Positions 10,554 to 17,941 of a stretch of DNA of 19,007 bases are shown here, piece after piece (positions within the stretch are counted from its first letter, which is position 1; each line of letters starts with the position of its first letter). The stretch lies in assembly GCA_030066475.1 (NCBI GenBank), contig JASJBO010000069.1, forward strand, positions 1 through 19,007, written 5' to 3'. The stretch is from Myxococcota bacterium (lineage in GTDB: Bacteria; Myxococcota_A; UBA9160; PR03). A model generated the notes under the pieces. It was not told the origin of the DNA and ran no database searches. It saw only the letters and a list, made by a program, of their open reading frames with translations. The position numbers and the translations under genes were made by a program.

Positions 10554-11774
10554 ATGAACGACAGAAGCGCGCGGCTCGTCCTGATCGGAATCGTCGTCGG
10601 CGTCGTCGCCGGCGGCCTGGCGGGGTGGTTCGGGGGCGAGCGGATGCTCGCCGTCGCCTGGATCGGCGAGCTGTTCCTGAACGCGCTGAAGATGCTGATC
10701 GTGCCGCTCATCGTGGCGGCCGTGGTGAGCGGCGTGTCCGCGCTGGGCGACGTGCGCAAGCTCGGGCGGCTCGGCGGGTTCACCGTCGCCTACTACGTCA
10801 GCACCACGGCCGTGGCGGCAGCGATCGGCCTGGCCATGGTCAACCTGATCCAGCCCGGTACCGGCATCGAGCTGGGCGTCCTGGCCGCGGGCGAGACGCC
10901 CGTGGCGCCCCCCGACGCGAGCTGGCAGGACCTGGTGAAGTCGCTCGTCTCGCCGAACCTGGTGGCGTCGGCCGCCGACACGCAGCTGCTGCCGCTGATC
11001 GTGTTCTCGATCCTGCTCTCGGCCGCGCTCTCGACGCTCGGCGCCACGGGCGCCCACGTCATCGCCTTCTTCAACGGGATCCACGAGGCGATGATGAAGC
11101 TCGTGACCTGGCTCATGTTCGTCGCGCCGCTGGGCATCTTCGCGCTGGTGGCCGCGCGCCTGGGCCAGGCGGGCGGCGGCGACGAGGTGCTGCGCGACCT
11201 GCGCGCGGTGGGCCTGCACTGCCTCACGGTGCTGAGCGGCCTGGCGATCCACTTCGCGGTGCTGACCGCCGTGCTGGCGGTGCTGGGACGCCGCGGCCTC
11301 GGCTACCTGGCGGCGATGGCGCGCGCGGTGCTGACCTCGTTCGGCACGGCGAGCTCGTCGGCCACGCTCCCGCTCACGATGGAGTGCGCCCGCGAGGCGG
11401 GCGTCGACCGCCGCGCCGTCCGCTTCGTCCTGCCGCTGGGCAGCACGGTGAACATGGACGGGACGGCGCTCTACGAAGCCGCGGCAGCGCTCTTCATCGC
11501 GCAGGCCTACGGCGTGGAGCTGGGCCCGGCGCAGCAGGGCATCGTCTTCGTGACGGCGACGCTCGCGGCGATCGGCGCCGCCGGCATCCCCGAGGCGGGC
11601 CTCGTGACCATGGCGATCGTGCTGAGCGCGGTCGGGCTGCCACTCGAGGGCATCGGGCTGCTGCTCACGGTGGACTGGTTCCTCGACCGCTTCCGCACGG
11701 CGGTAAATGTGTGGGGCGATGCGGTGGGCGCGGCGGTGGTGCAGCGCTTCCTGCCGCCGCTGCAGGCGGAATGA
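10554..11774 (+). CDS. Dicarboxylate/amino acid:cation symporter (SLC1/DAACS family, glutamate/aspartate-type)
   Basis: The product is 406 residues, typical of the glutamate transporter family of inner-membrane, cation-driven elevator carriers. Visible signatures are the serine-rich tip of hairpin 1 (SSSATLP, 267-273), the NMDGT motif (300-304), hairpin 2 (IGAAGIPEAGLV, about 340-351) and the helix 8 substrate site (VDWFLDRFRTAVNVWGD). In that segment Asp378, Arg381 and Asn385 have the same spacing as Asp394, Arg397 and Asn401 of archaeal GltPh. The arginine normally selects an acidic side chain, so aspartate/glutamate is the likely substrate. An open frame continues upstream to 10359, but it lies across the divergent gene and lacks family similarity. 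The last 110 bases overlap the convergent HNH gene. No neighbouring gene suggests a specific pathway. Confidence 0.95.
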   Translation: MNDRSARLVLIGIVVGVVAGGLAGWFGGERMLAVAWIGELFLNALKMLIVPLIVAAVVSGVSALGDVRKLGRLGGFTVAYYVSTTAVAAAIGLAMVNLIQPGTGIELGVLAAGETPVAPPDASWQDLVKSLVSPNLVASAADTQLLPLIVFSILLSAALSTLGATGAHVIAFFNGIHEAMMKLVTWLMFVAPLGIFALVAARLGQAGGGDEVLRDLRAVGLHCLTVLSGLAIHFAVLTAVLAVLGRRGLGYLAAMARAVLTSFGTASSSATLPLTMECAREAGVDRRAVRFVLPLGSTVNMDGTALYEAAAALFIAQAYGVELGPAQQGIVFVTATLAAIGAAGIPEAGLVTMAIVLSAVGLPLEGIGLLLTVDWFLDRFRTAVNVWGDAVGAAVVQRFLPPLQAE

Positions 11775-13650
11775 CGCGCTCGCCGAGGTAGCTCGCGAGC
11801 GGCGCTCGCCCGCGGCGCAGGCCCAGCTCGAAGCGCAGGCCGTCGGGTGCGGTGCCGGAGCAGCGGACCACGCCGGCGTGGACGCCGCGCAGATGGTGCC
11901 AGGCGCAGAGGGTGGTGCGGTTCGACAGCTCGTCGGAGCCGCCGGCCGAGCGGAACACGACGTGGTGGTCGTGGAGGTTGCGGTAGGAGGTGCAGCCGGG
12001 CGCGGTGCAGCGCCAGCCGTCGCGCGCGAAGACGCGATGCGCCTTGGGCAGACCCGGCTCGTCCAGATCCCAGGCCGTGAAGGCGTGGTCGAGCATGGCG
12101 CCGACGGCCTCGCCCTCGGTGGGGAGGCGTCCGGTCTGGCGCTCGAGGTGGCGGCGGACGGTGCACAGCAACGCGCGGAACAGGCGGACGAAGTCGCGCG
12201 GCGCGGTGAAGAAGAAGCGCATGTCCTCGGGCTCGCGGCCGTCGGTGCCGGCGCGGGCGTCGGCCCCGGCGGCATCCTGCTCGGCGACCGTCGGCTGTGC
12301 ACACGTCTGGCGCTCGGTGGAGCCAAGCGCCTCCTGCGGGAGACCGCCCGTCCGGGTCCCGGCGACGGGGTCGCGCTCGCACTTGACCAGGGCGCGCTCC
12401 ACGTCCTCCTCGAGCCGGCGCACCGTGACGCGTCCCGCCCACTCGATCCAGGCGGCGCGCCAGGAGCGCGCCTCGTCGAGCACGACGACTGGAACCAGGG
12501 CGTGGGCCTGGGTCCAGGAGAGCCGCCCCTCGCGCCAGGCGCGTCCGAGTGCCGGGCAGGCGCGCGAGGCGCGCTCGAGCCGGAGCAGGGCTCGCACCGT
12601 GCTCGGCGCCATGCCGAGCCGATCGCGGGCGTAGCTCGCGAGGGTCGCGTGTCCGAGCCGGCGGTAGAGCTTGCCCGCCGCGACCCGCGCGAGCCCGGGC
12701 GCGAGGTCGGCAAGGAGCCGCTGCTCGAGCGCGACGACGCGCCGGAGCCGGTCGTCGACCTCGAAGGGGTCGGCCGTCTCCAGGTCTTCGAGCAGCGCCC
12801 GCAACGGGGGCGGCAGCCCGGGCGCGGCCTCCTCGTCGTCCGGCGCGTCTCTCGCGCACACGTCTGGCGCTTCGAGCGGTGCGCGCCGCGGCGGGTCGCC
12901 CCCGGGCGACGCGGTCAGGCGCACCGGCTCTGGCTCCGCTTCGGGCGACACCTCGAGCGGCAACGCCGAGAGCACCTCGGCCGCGACCAGCTCCATGCAT
13001 TGCCAGGGCGCCAGGTGCTCGCCCGCCACGCGCGGCGTGTGCAGGCGCGCGCGCCACAGGCCGCCGTGGACGCGGCGCGAGCAGCGGATCAGGACGGTCG
13101 CGCGCGGGTAGAGCGGACGGCCGTCCTCGTCGCACGCGCCGAGCGCTCCCGACTCGAGAGCGCCGCGGTCGACGGCCCGGACCTCGCGCTCGAGCGCGGC
13201 GACCGGCACGCGCCGCGCGTAGGCGATCCATCGGGTCTCGTCGCCGGCGTCGGCGACCCGCGCCACCAGGCGCGCCTTCGACCACGACAGCCGCCCGCGC
13301 AGAAACGCCGACTCCAGCCTCGGCAGCTCGCGCAGCCGCGCGTCGATGCGCGCGAGCTCGTAGACCTGGCGCGCCGAGAGGCCGAGGCGCTCGCGCGCAT
13401 AGTCGGAGAGGCGGGCGAACCCGAGGCGCTCCCAGCCGCGTGCGGCCACGAGCCGTCCGGCGAGCGCCGCCAGCGTTCGGCGCAGCGGCGCGTGCGAGCG
13501 CGCCAGCGAAGCGACCTGCCGTGCGTCGCACGGATGGCGCCGGAGGGCGTCGGCCGCGCGCGAATCGGAATCGAGAGAGACCGCTCCGCAGGGACCGGCG
13601 GGAGCCTCCGTCACGCCGTGCGTCGCGACGGAATCGAAGGCGGCATCCAA
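11665..13650 (-). CDS. DUF222-type HNH endonuclease domain protein (13E12-like)
   Basis: The frame gives 661 residues. It carries two copies of a helical DUF222-like unit, about 70-160 (ERLGFARLSDYARERLGLSA, then RGRLSWSKARLVARV) and about 325-420 (RRLGHATLASYARDRLGMAP, then EGRLSWTQAHALV). They are separated by a Pro/Asp-rich linker. The C-terminal HNH nuclease at 538-590 has Cys548, Cys553, the HDHH cluster (560-563), Asn577, Cys582 and His585/His586, so a structural zinc and the catalytic histidine/asparagine look intact. Such proteins are common in high-GC bacteria, often in several copies; a mobile-element link is suspected but unproven. The TTG start at 13650 is weak, and GTG at 13614 is an alternative. 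The last 36 residues, rich in Pro/Ala, are antisense to the symporter and look like read-through past the natural end. Confidence 0.85.
   Translation of the reverse strand: MDAAFDSVATHGVTEAPAGPCGAVSLDSDSRAADALRRHPCDARQVASLARSHAPLRRTLAALAGRLVAARGWERLGFARLSDYARERLGLSARQVYELARIDARLRELPRLESAFLRGRLSWSKARLVARVADAGDETRWIAYARRVPVAALEREVRAVDRGALESGALGACDEDGRPLYPRATVLIRCSRRVHGGLWRARLHTPRVAGEHLAPWQCMELVAAEVLSALPLEVSPEAEPEPVRLTASPGGDPPRRAPLEAPDVCARDAPDDEEAAPGLPPPLRALLEDLETADPFEVDDRLRRVVALEQRLLADLAPGLARVAAGKLYRRLGHATLASYARDRLGMAPSTVRALLRLERASRACPALGRAWREGRLSWTQAHALVPVVVLDEARSWRAAWIEWAGRVTVRRLEEDVERALVKCERDPVAGTRTGGLPQEALGSTERQTCAQPTVAEQDAAGADARAGTDGREPEDMRFFFTAPRDFVRLFRALLCTVRRHLERQTGRLPTEGEAVGAMLDHAFTAWDLDEPGLPKAHRVFARDGWRCTAPGCTSYRNLHDHHVVFRSAGGSDELSNRTTLCAWHHLRGVHAGVVRCSGTAPDGLRFELGLRRGRAPLASYLGERVIPPAAAAGSAAPPPRPPHRPTHLPPCGSGRGTSPP
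12299..12314. repeat. 16-bp direct repeat, copy 1, inside the HNH gene
   Basis: GCACACGTCTGGCGCT here is repeated exactly at 12856-12871. On the coding (minus) strand it lies in the second linker and is read as part of ERQTCAQ, a different frame from the other copy. Conservation is therefore at the DNA level and not of a peptide. Confidence 0.6.
12856..12871. repeat. 16-bp direct repeat, copy 2, inside the HNH gene
   Basis: This is an exact second copy of GCACACGTCTGGCGCT, 557 bases from the first. It lies in the linker between the two DUF222-like units and is read as APDVCA. The flanks differ after a few bases. Confidence 0.6.
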
Positions 13651-14154
13651 CGTCGAACACCCGCATCGGGACCGAGCGGGGCGAACTAGCCGACGATAGC
13701 GAACGAATAGCGAAAATCAACCCGGCTCCAGCTTCGACGGACCGTGGCTGATGGAGCCCTTGCCGCCGCCTCGGACGGAGACGTAGGCGACGGACCCGCG
13801 GATCGCGAAGCTGCAGGCGTCGATCGAGCCGCCGCGCGGCTCCGCGCCTGGAGCAGATGCACTGGGTCGACGCGGACGAGCCCGACGAGAACGCCTGGGG
13901 CTTCCTCGACTGCCCGGGCATGCTCGGGCGCGGTGTCACGCCGCTGATGCGGGCCTGGGCGCGATGGCCGGAGCAGAACGAGCTTCCCGCCACCTACCGC
14001 TCGGCACGGTCTGGCTCACGACCGAGGAGCACGCGCTGGCAGAGGCGCGCGGGGCGCTGGCGGCGCCGCGGTAGCGCCTGTCCGGGCGTCAGCAGCTTCA
14101 CGCCGGCGACCTGGGCCGGACGCAGGACGCACTATCCTGAGCGGCCGCGAAGGG
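13651..14154. other. Intergenic region between HNH and SNF2 genes
   Basis: About 500 bases with no intact gene. The left part (13690-13725) is a local AT-rich patch that probably holds the HNH promoter on the minus strand. It has a direct repeat ATAGCGAA at 13696-13703 and 13707-13714 (11-base period) and TTGATT (minus strand, 13720-13715) as a weak -35. Bases 13787-14074 look like a decayed gene (separate entry). Before the SNF2 start lies TATCCT (14133-14138), a weak -10-like sequence without a clear -35. Confidence 0.45.
13787..14074 (+). pseudogene. Possible frameshifted remnant of an unrecognised gene
   Basis: Three plus-strand segments have codons ending almost only in G or C, as in real genes here, but they lie in two frames. 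The first begins after a TAG at 13784-13786: TDPRIAKLQASIEPPRG. The second, in another frame from about 13848, reads LEQMHWVDADEPDENAWGFL and continues through GRGVTPLMRAWARWPEQNELPAT to about 13993. The third, back in the first frame, reads LGTVWLTTEEHALAEARGAL and ends at TAG 14072-14074. Joined, they would make a plausible C-terminal part of a protein. I do not recognise the family. Sequencing errors, a true pseudogene, or chance in GC-rich DNA are all possible. Confidence 0.35.
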
Positions 14155-16923
14155 ATGGCGGCGAGGTCGACGAGCGTGCGTCCGACGAAGCAAGAGCAGG
14201 AGCAGCGCGCGCTCTGTTGCAGCCTCACCCCGCGCGGCCAGCTCCGGCTGCACTCCGGCCCGGTCGAAGCGCAGCGCTCGCTTCCCGTTGCCGTCGAGGC
14301 GCGCATCCGGGCGGCGTTCTCGCGGGGCCGAGGCCATGGCGTGCTCCACCTCGGCGCGGCCGAGCGGGGCACCGAGCTCGACCCGACGCTCGGCTTCTGG
14401 CGCGATCTCGGACAGCAGTTCGTCGGCGCCGTCTGCGGCGCCCTGGACCCGACGGACCCGCAGTCGGTCGTCCTTCCGAAGGCAGACCTCGCCGCGCTCG
14501 ATGCGCTGGCGGCGGCCGTGCCGCCCATGCCCGGCGCAGAGCTGGTGTCCGGCACGCTGCTGGCCGCGGTCTGGAGCGACATGGGCGAGGCCCTCGCGGC
14601 CGAGGCGCGAAAGCGACGCCAGGGGGTCCAGGGCTATCTCGAAGCGCACGACTCGGTCTGGAACGTGGTGGGGCGGGTCTGCTTCCACCTGGCCGAGAAC
14701 AAGCGCGACGCGGGCCATCCCTTCGCATTCATGGCCACCTACGTCCGGCAGCTCTCGAAGCAGGCCAAGCCGCAATACGTTCCCCTGGGCCGCGCTCTGC
14801 AGGAGTATGCCGGCGCCAGGAACAAGAGAAGGCTCCTGTCCCTGCTGGCGCCGCTGCAGCGTGCCGCGGAGCGCAGCGAGCTGATTCGCGAGCTGGTGGA
14901 TTCCGGCGACGTCTACCACCCGCTCGCGTGGACGGCGAACGATGCGCACGCCTTTCTGTGCGAGGCCGAGCGCTTCGAGCAGGCGGGCGTCGTCTTGCAC
15001 CTGCCCGACTGGTGGAGCGCCAGGAGCCGCCCGCGGCCCGTGGTCTCCGTCATGGTGGGGGGCAGCGCTCCCTCGCGTCTCGGCATGGAGGCCATGCTCG
15101 ACTTCGACGTCACCCTCACGCTCGGCGGCCAGCGGCTGTCGGAGCGGGAGACCGCGGCGCTACTCGCCGCGACGGAAGGGCTGGTGCTCATCAAGGGCCA
15201 GTGGGTGGAGGTCGACCGGGACCGGCTGGGCCAGGTGCTGGACCAGTGGCGCGACGTCCAAGCCCAGGCGGAAGCGGGTGGCGTGAGCTTCGCCCAGGCC
15301 ATGCGCATGCTGGCGGGCACGGAGCTCGCCGACCCGTCGTCGGACGAGGCCAGCGAGGCCCGTCGCGAGTGGTCCGAGGTCGTCGCCGGCAGGTGGCTCG
15401 CTTCGAACCTCGACGCCCTGCGATCCCCCGAGATCCGGGCCGAGATCGAGCACGGCGCGGGCATCGAGGGGAAGCTCCGGCCCTATCAGAAGACCGGGGT
15501 CCAATGGCTGTGGAGCCTGCACGGCCTGCAGCTCGGCGGCTGCCTGGCCGACGACATGGGCCTGGGAAAGACGGTCCAGGTGATCGCGCTCCTCTCCATG
15601 CTGCGCCGCAAGAAGAGCGCCGGGAAGCGGAGGGATGGGGGCGCGGACCTGCTCGTCGTTCCCGCCTCCCTCGTCGACAACTGGCGCGAGGAGCTCGCGC
15701 GCTTCGCGCCTCGCCTCCGCGTCCTGATCGCGCATCCCTCGCGGATTCCGACCCGGGAGCTCGCGCGGCTCCCGGCTCCGGAGGTGGATGGACACGACGC
15801 GGTCATCACGACCTACGGCACGCTCGCGCGCACTCCGTGGATGCAGGAGCATCGCTGGCGCTGCGTCGTCCTCGACGAGGCCCAGGCCATCAAGAACCCC
15901 AGCGCCAAGCAGACGCGCGCCGCCAAGGCGCTGCGGGCCCGGTGGCGGCTCGCTCTGACCGGCACACCGGTCGAGAACAAGCTCGGCGACCTGTGGTCGA
16001 TCTTCGACTTCCTGAATCCGGGGCTCCTGGGCTCCGCCAAGGCGTTCTCCGAGGCCTGCAAGCTCATGGCGGCGCGAGAGCACAACGCCTTCGAGCCGCT
16101 CCGGAAGCTCGTCCGGCCCTACATCCTGCGGCGCCTCAAGACCGACCCGAGCGTGATCTCCGATCTGCCCGCCAAGACCGAGGTCACCGCACACTGCCTG
16201 CTCCGAAAGCCCCAGGCAGCCCTCTACCAGAGGTCCGTCGAGGAGCTCGCCCGGGCCCTGGGAGCGCTCGAGGGGATCGAGCGGCGCGGCGTCGTCCTGG
16301 CCTTCCTGACGCGCTTCAAGCAGATCTGCAACCATCCCTCGCAGTGGCTCGGCGACGGCGAGTACGGGGCCGGTGACAGCGGCAAGTTCGCGCGGCTGCA
16401 GGAGCTGTGCGAGCCGATCGCGGCGCGGCAGGAGAAGCTCCTCGTGTTCACGCAGTACCGGGAGATGACGGCGCCGTTGGCGAGCTTCCTCGCCGAGACC
16501 TTCGGCCGGCCGGGTCTCGTGTTGCACGGCGGCACCGCCGTCGCGAAGCGCTCGGGGATCGTCAAGGCGTTCCAGGAGAGCGAAGACGCGCCCTTCATGG
16601 TCCTCTCGCTCAAGGCGGGCGGCACGGGCCTCAACCTGACGGCTGCCTCCCACGTCGTCCACTTCGATCGCTGGTGGAACCCCGCCGTCGAGAACCAGGC
16701 GACCGATCGCGCCTTTCGCATCGGGCAGACGCGGAACGTGCTGGTGCACAAGTTCGTGTGCAAGGGGACGATCGAGGAGCGCATCGACGAGCTGATCGCC
16801 GGCAAGCAGCAGCTCGCGGACGCGCTACTGGCGGGCGGCGTCGAGTCGGGGTTGACCGAGATGGACGACGACGAGCTGCTCTCCTTCGTCTCTCTGGACC
16901 TGCAGAGCGCGGTGGCCTCGTGA
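14155..16923 (+). CDS. SNF2-family DNA-dependent ATPase (bacterial SNF2 with SNF2-associated N-terminal domain)
   Basis: The product is 922 residues. The N-terminal ~430 residues resemble the bacterial SNF2-associated domain, including LPDWWSARSRPRPVVSVMVG near 284-303 and TLGGQRLSERE. The two RecA-like lobes follow. These show LRPYQKTGVQWLWSL (441-455), Walker A DDMGLGKT (466-473), Walker B DEAQ (574-577), LTGTPVEN (601-608), ICNHPSQW, SLKAGGTGLNL (818-828) and the arginine-finger motif QATDRAFRIGQ (848-858). All catalytic motifs look intact. SNF2 proteins translocate on double-stranded DNA and remodel bound proteins. ATG 14155 is chosen as the first start; its AAGGG is too close to be a good ribosome site. 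GTG 14176, with GAGG nine bases upstream, is a credible alternative. The partner SWIM gene starts 49 bases downstream. Confidence 0.95.
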   Translation: MAARSTSVRPTKQEQEQRALCCSLTPRGQLRLHSGPVEAQRSLPVAVEARIRAAFSRGRGHGVLHLGAAERGTELDPTLGFWRDLGQQFVGAVCGALDPTDPQSVVLPKADLAALDALAAAVPPMPGAELVSGTLLAAVWSDMGEALAAEARKRRQGVQGYLEAHDSVWNVVGRVCFHLAENKRDAGHPFAFMATYVRQLSKQAKPQYVPLGRALQEYAGARNKRRLLSLLAPLQRAAERSELIRELVDSGDVYHPLAWTANDAHAFLCEAERFEQAGVVLHLPDWWSARSRPRPVVSVMVGGSAPSRLGMEAMLDFDVTLTLGGQRLSERETAALLAATEGLVLIKGQWVEVDRDRLGQVLDQWRDVQAQAEAGGVSFAQAMRMLAGTELADPSSDEASEARREWSEVVAGRWLASNLDALRSPEIRAEIEHGAGIEGKLRPYQKTGVQWLWSLHGLQLGGCLADDMGLGKTVQVIALLSMLRRKKSAGKRRDGGADLLVVPASLVDNWREELARFAPRLRVLIAHPSRIPTRELARLPAPEVDGHDAVITTYGTLARTPWMQEHRWRCVVLDEAQAIKNPSAKQTRAAKALRARWRLALTGTPVENKLGDLWSIFDFLNPGLLGSAKAFSEACKLMAAREHNAFEPLRKLVRPYILRRLKTDPSVISDLPAKTEVTAHCLLRKPQAALYQRSVEELARALGALEGIERRGVVLAFLTRFKQICNHPSQWLGDGEYGAGDSGKFARLQELCEPIAARQEKLLVFTQYREMTAPLASFLAETFGRPGLVLHGGTAVAKRSGIVKAFQESEDAPFMVLSLKAGGTGLNLTAASHVVHFDRWWNPAVENQATDRAFRIGQTRNVLVHKFVCKGTIEERIDELIAGKQQLADALLAGGVESGLTEMDDDELLSFVSLDLQSAVAS

Positions 16924-16962
16924 CGCTCGCGGTCCTCGAGTTCGGCGCGGGCAGGCGATCGC

Positions 16963-16966
16963 GGAG
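16963..16966 (+). promoter_or_regulatory. Ribosome binding site for the SWIM-domain gene
   Basis: GGAG lies six bases before the GTG at 16973 and supports that non-ATG start. The 49-base gap after the SNF2 stop has no terminator-like hairpin with a T-run, so the two genes are probably co-transcribed. Confidence 0.55.
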
Positions 16967-16972
16967 CGAGCC

Positions 16973-17941
16973 GTGAGCGGCTACGAATGGCGGTCGTATG
17001 TGCCCGTTGCGCAGCGCCGCGCGCGGGCCGCGAAGAAGGTCGCGAGGCTGCGCACGTCGGGTCGCGAGGTCGCGCCCGTCAAGATCGAGGGCCGGAAGAT
17101 CGCCAGGACCTTCTGGGGAGGCGCCTGGTGCCGTAACCTGGAGGCCTACAGCGACTACGCGAACCGCTTGCCGCGCGGGCGGACCTACGTCCGCAACGGG
17201 TCGGTGGTCGATCTGCAGCTCGCAGCAGGCCGCATCTCGGCGCTCGTGAGCGGGTCCGACTTGTACGAGGTCGAGCTGCGGGTCGAGCCGCTGTCGGCCG
17301 CGCAGTGGAAGCGCGTCCGCGCGCAGTGCGCGGGCCGGATCGACTCGCTGGTCGAGCTGCTGCAGGGTCGGCTCTCCGACGCCGTGATGGACGTGGTCAC
17401 CCGCCCTGGCGAGGGGCTGTTCCCGACGCCGAAGCAGATCGCCCTCGACTGCTCCTGCCCCGACTGGGCCACCATGTGCAAGCACGTAGCGGCCGCGCTC
17501 TACGGCGTGGGCGCCCGGCTCGACCGGGCGCCGGAGCTGCTGTTCGTGCTGCGCGGCGTGGACCCCGCGGAGCTGGTGGGCGACGCGGTCGGCGACCTCG
17601 GGACGAAGCGCAAGCCGGCCCGGGGGCGAGTGCTCGCGGAGAAGGACCTTTCGTCCGTGTTCGGCGTGGAGATCGATCTGGGCGGAGCGGGCGACGCCGA
17701 GGCGCCGAAGGCGGCGCGCGGTCGCCGGGCGAGCGGCGGCAAGAAGGTCTCGAGGAAGCGAGCCGGGAGCCGGGCGGGGGCTGGCAAGGTGAAGACCCGC
17801 GCGAGCGCGGCGGCGGGGAAGAAGAAGAAGCCGGCGAAGAGCGCTGCGGCTGGGCGCAAGAAGAAGGCGACGGCTTCGCGAGCGAAGGGGAAGGCGAAGG
17901 CGTCGAAGAAGCGTTCTTCAGGGCGGAAGCCCCGGCGGTGA
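16973..17941 (+). CDS. SWIM zinc-finger protein with histone-H1-like basic tail
   Basis: The product is 322 residues from GTG 16973. The N-terminal part carries the usual bacterial SWIM-family block: RTFWGGAWCRNLEAYSDYAN near 46-65, then RGRTYVRNGSVVDLQL. The SWIM finger is CSCPDWATMCKH with Cys160, Cys162, Cys169 and His171, a CxCx6CxH zinc site. SWIM modules bind DNA or proteins and often accompany SNF2 ATPases, either fused or adjacent as here. From about residue 245 the protein becomes a Lys/Ala/Arg/Gly/Ser tail with runs such as AAGKKKKPAKSAAAGRKKK, like histone H1 or bacterial H1-like proteins. It probably gives non-specific DNA binding. Its stop overlaps the next gene's start (GTGA). 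Confidence 0.93.
   Translation: MSGYEWRSYVPVAQRRARAAKKVARLRTSGREVAPVKIEGRKIARTFWGGAWCRNLEAYSDYANRLPRGRTYVRNGSVVDLQLAAGRISALVSGSDLYEVELRVEPLSAAQWKRVRAQCAGRIDSLVELLQGRLSDAVMDVVTRPGEGLFPTPKQIALDCSCPDWATMCKHVAAALYGVGARLDRAPELLFVLRGVDPAELVGDAVGDLGTKRKPARGRVLAEKDLSSVFGVEIDLGGAGDAEAPKAARGRRASGGKKVSRKRAGSRAGAGKVKTRASAAAGKKKKPAKSAAAGRKKKATASRAKGKAKASKKRSSGRKPRR

Noticed and set aside
13857..16376. 839-codon plus-strand frame across the SNF2 gene
   Set aside because: Beyond about 13995 its translation is Arg/Gly/Pro/Ala-rich and it overlaps the SNF2 gene in another frame. Only its first ~45 codons look protein-like, and these are described as part of the remnant.
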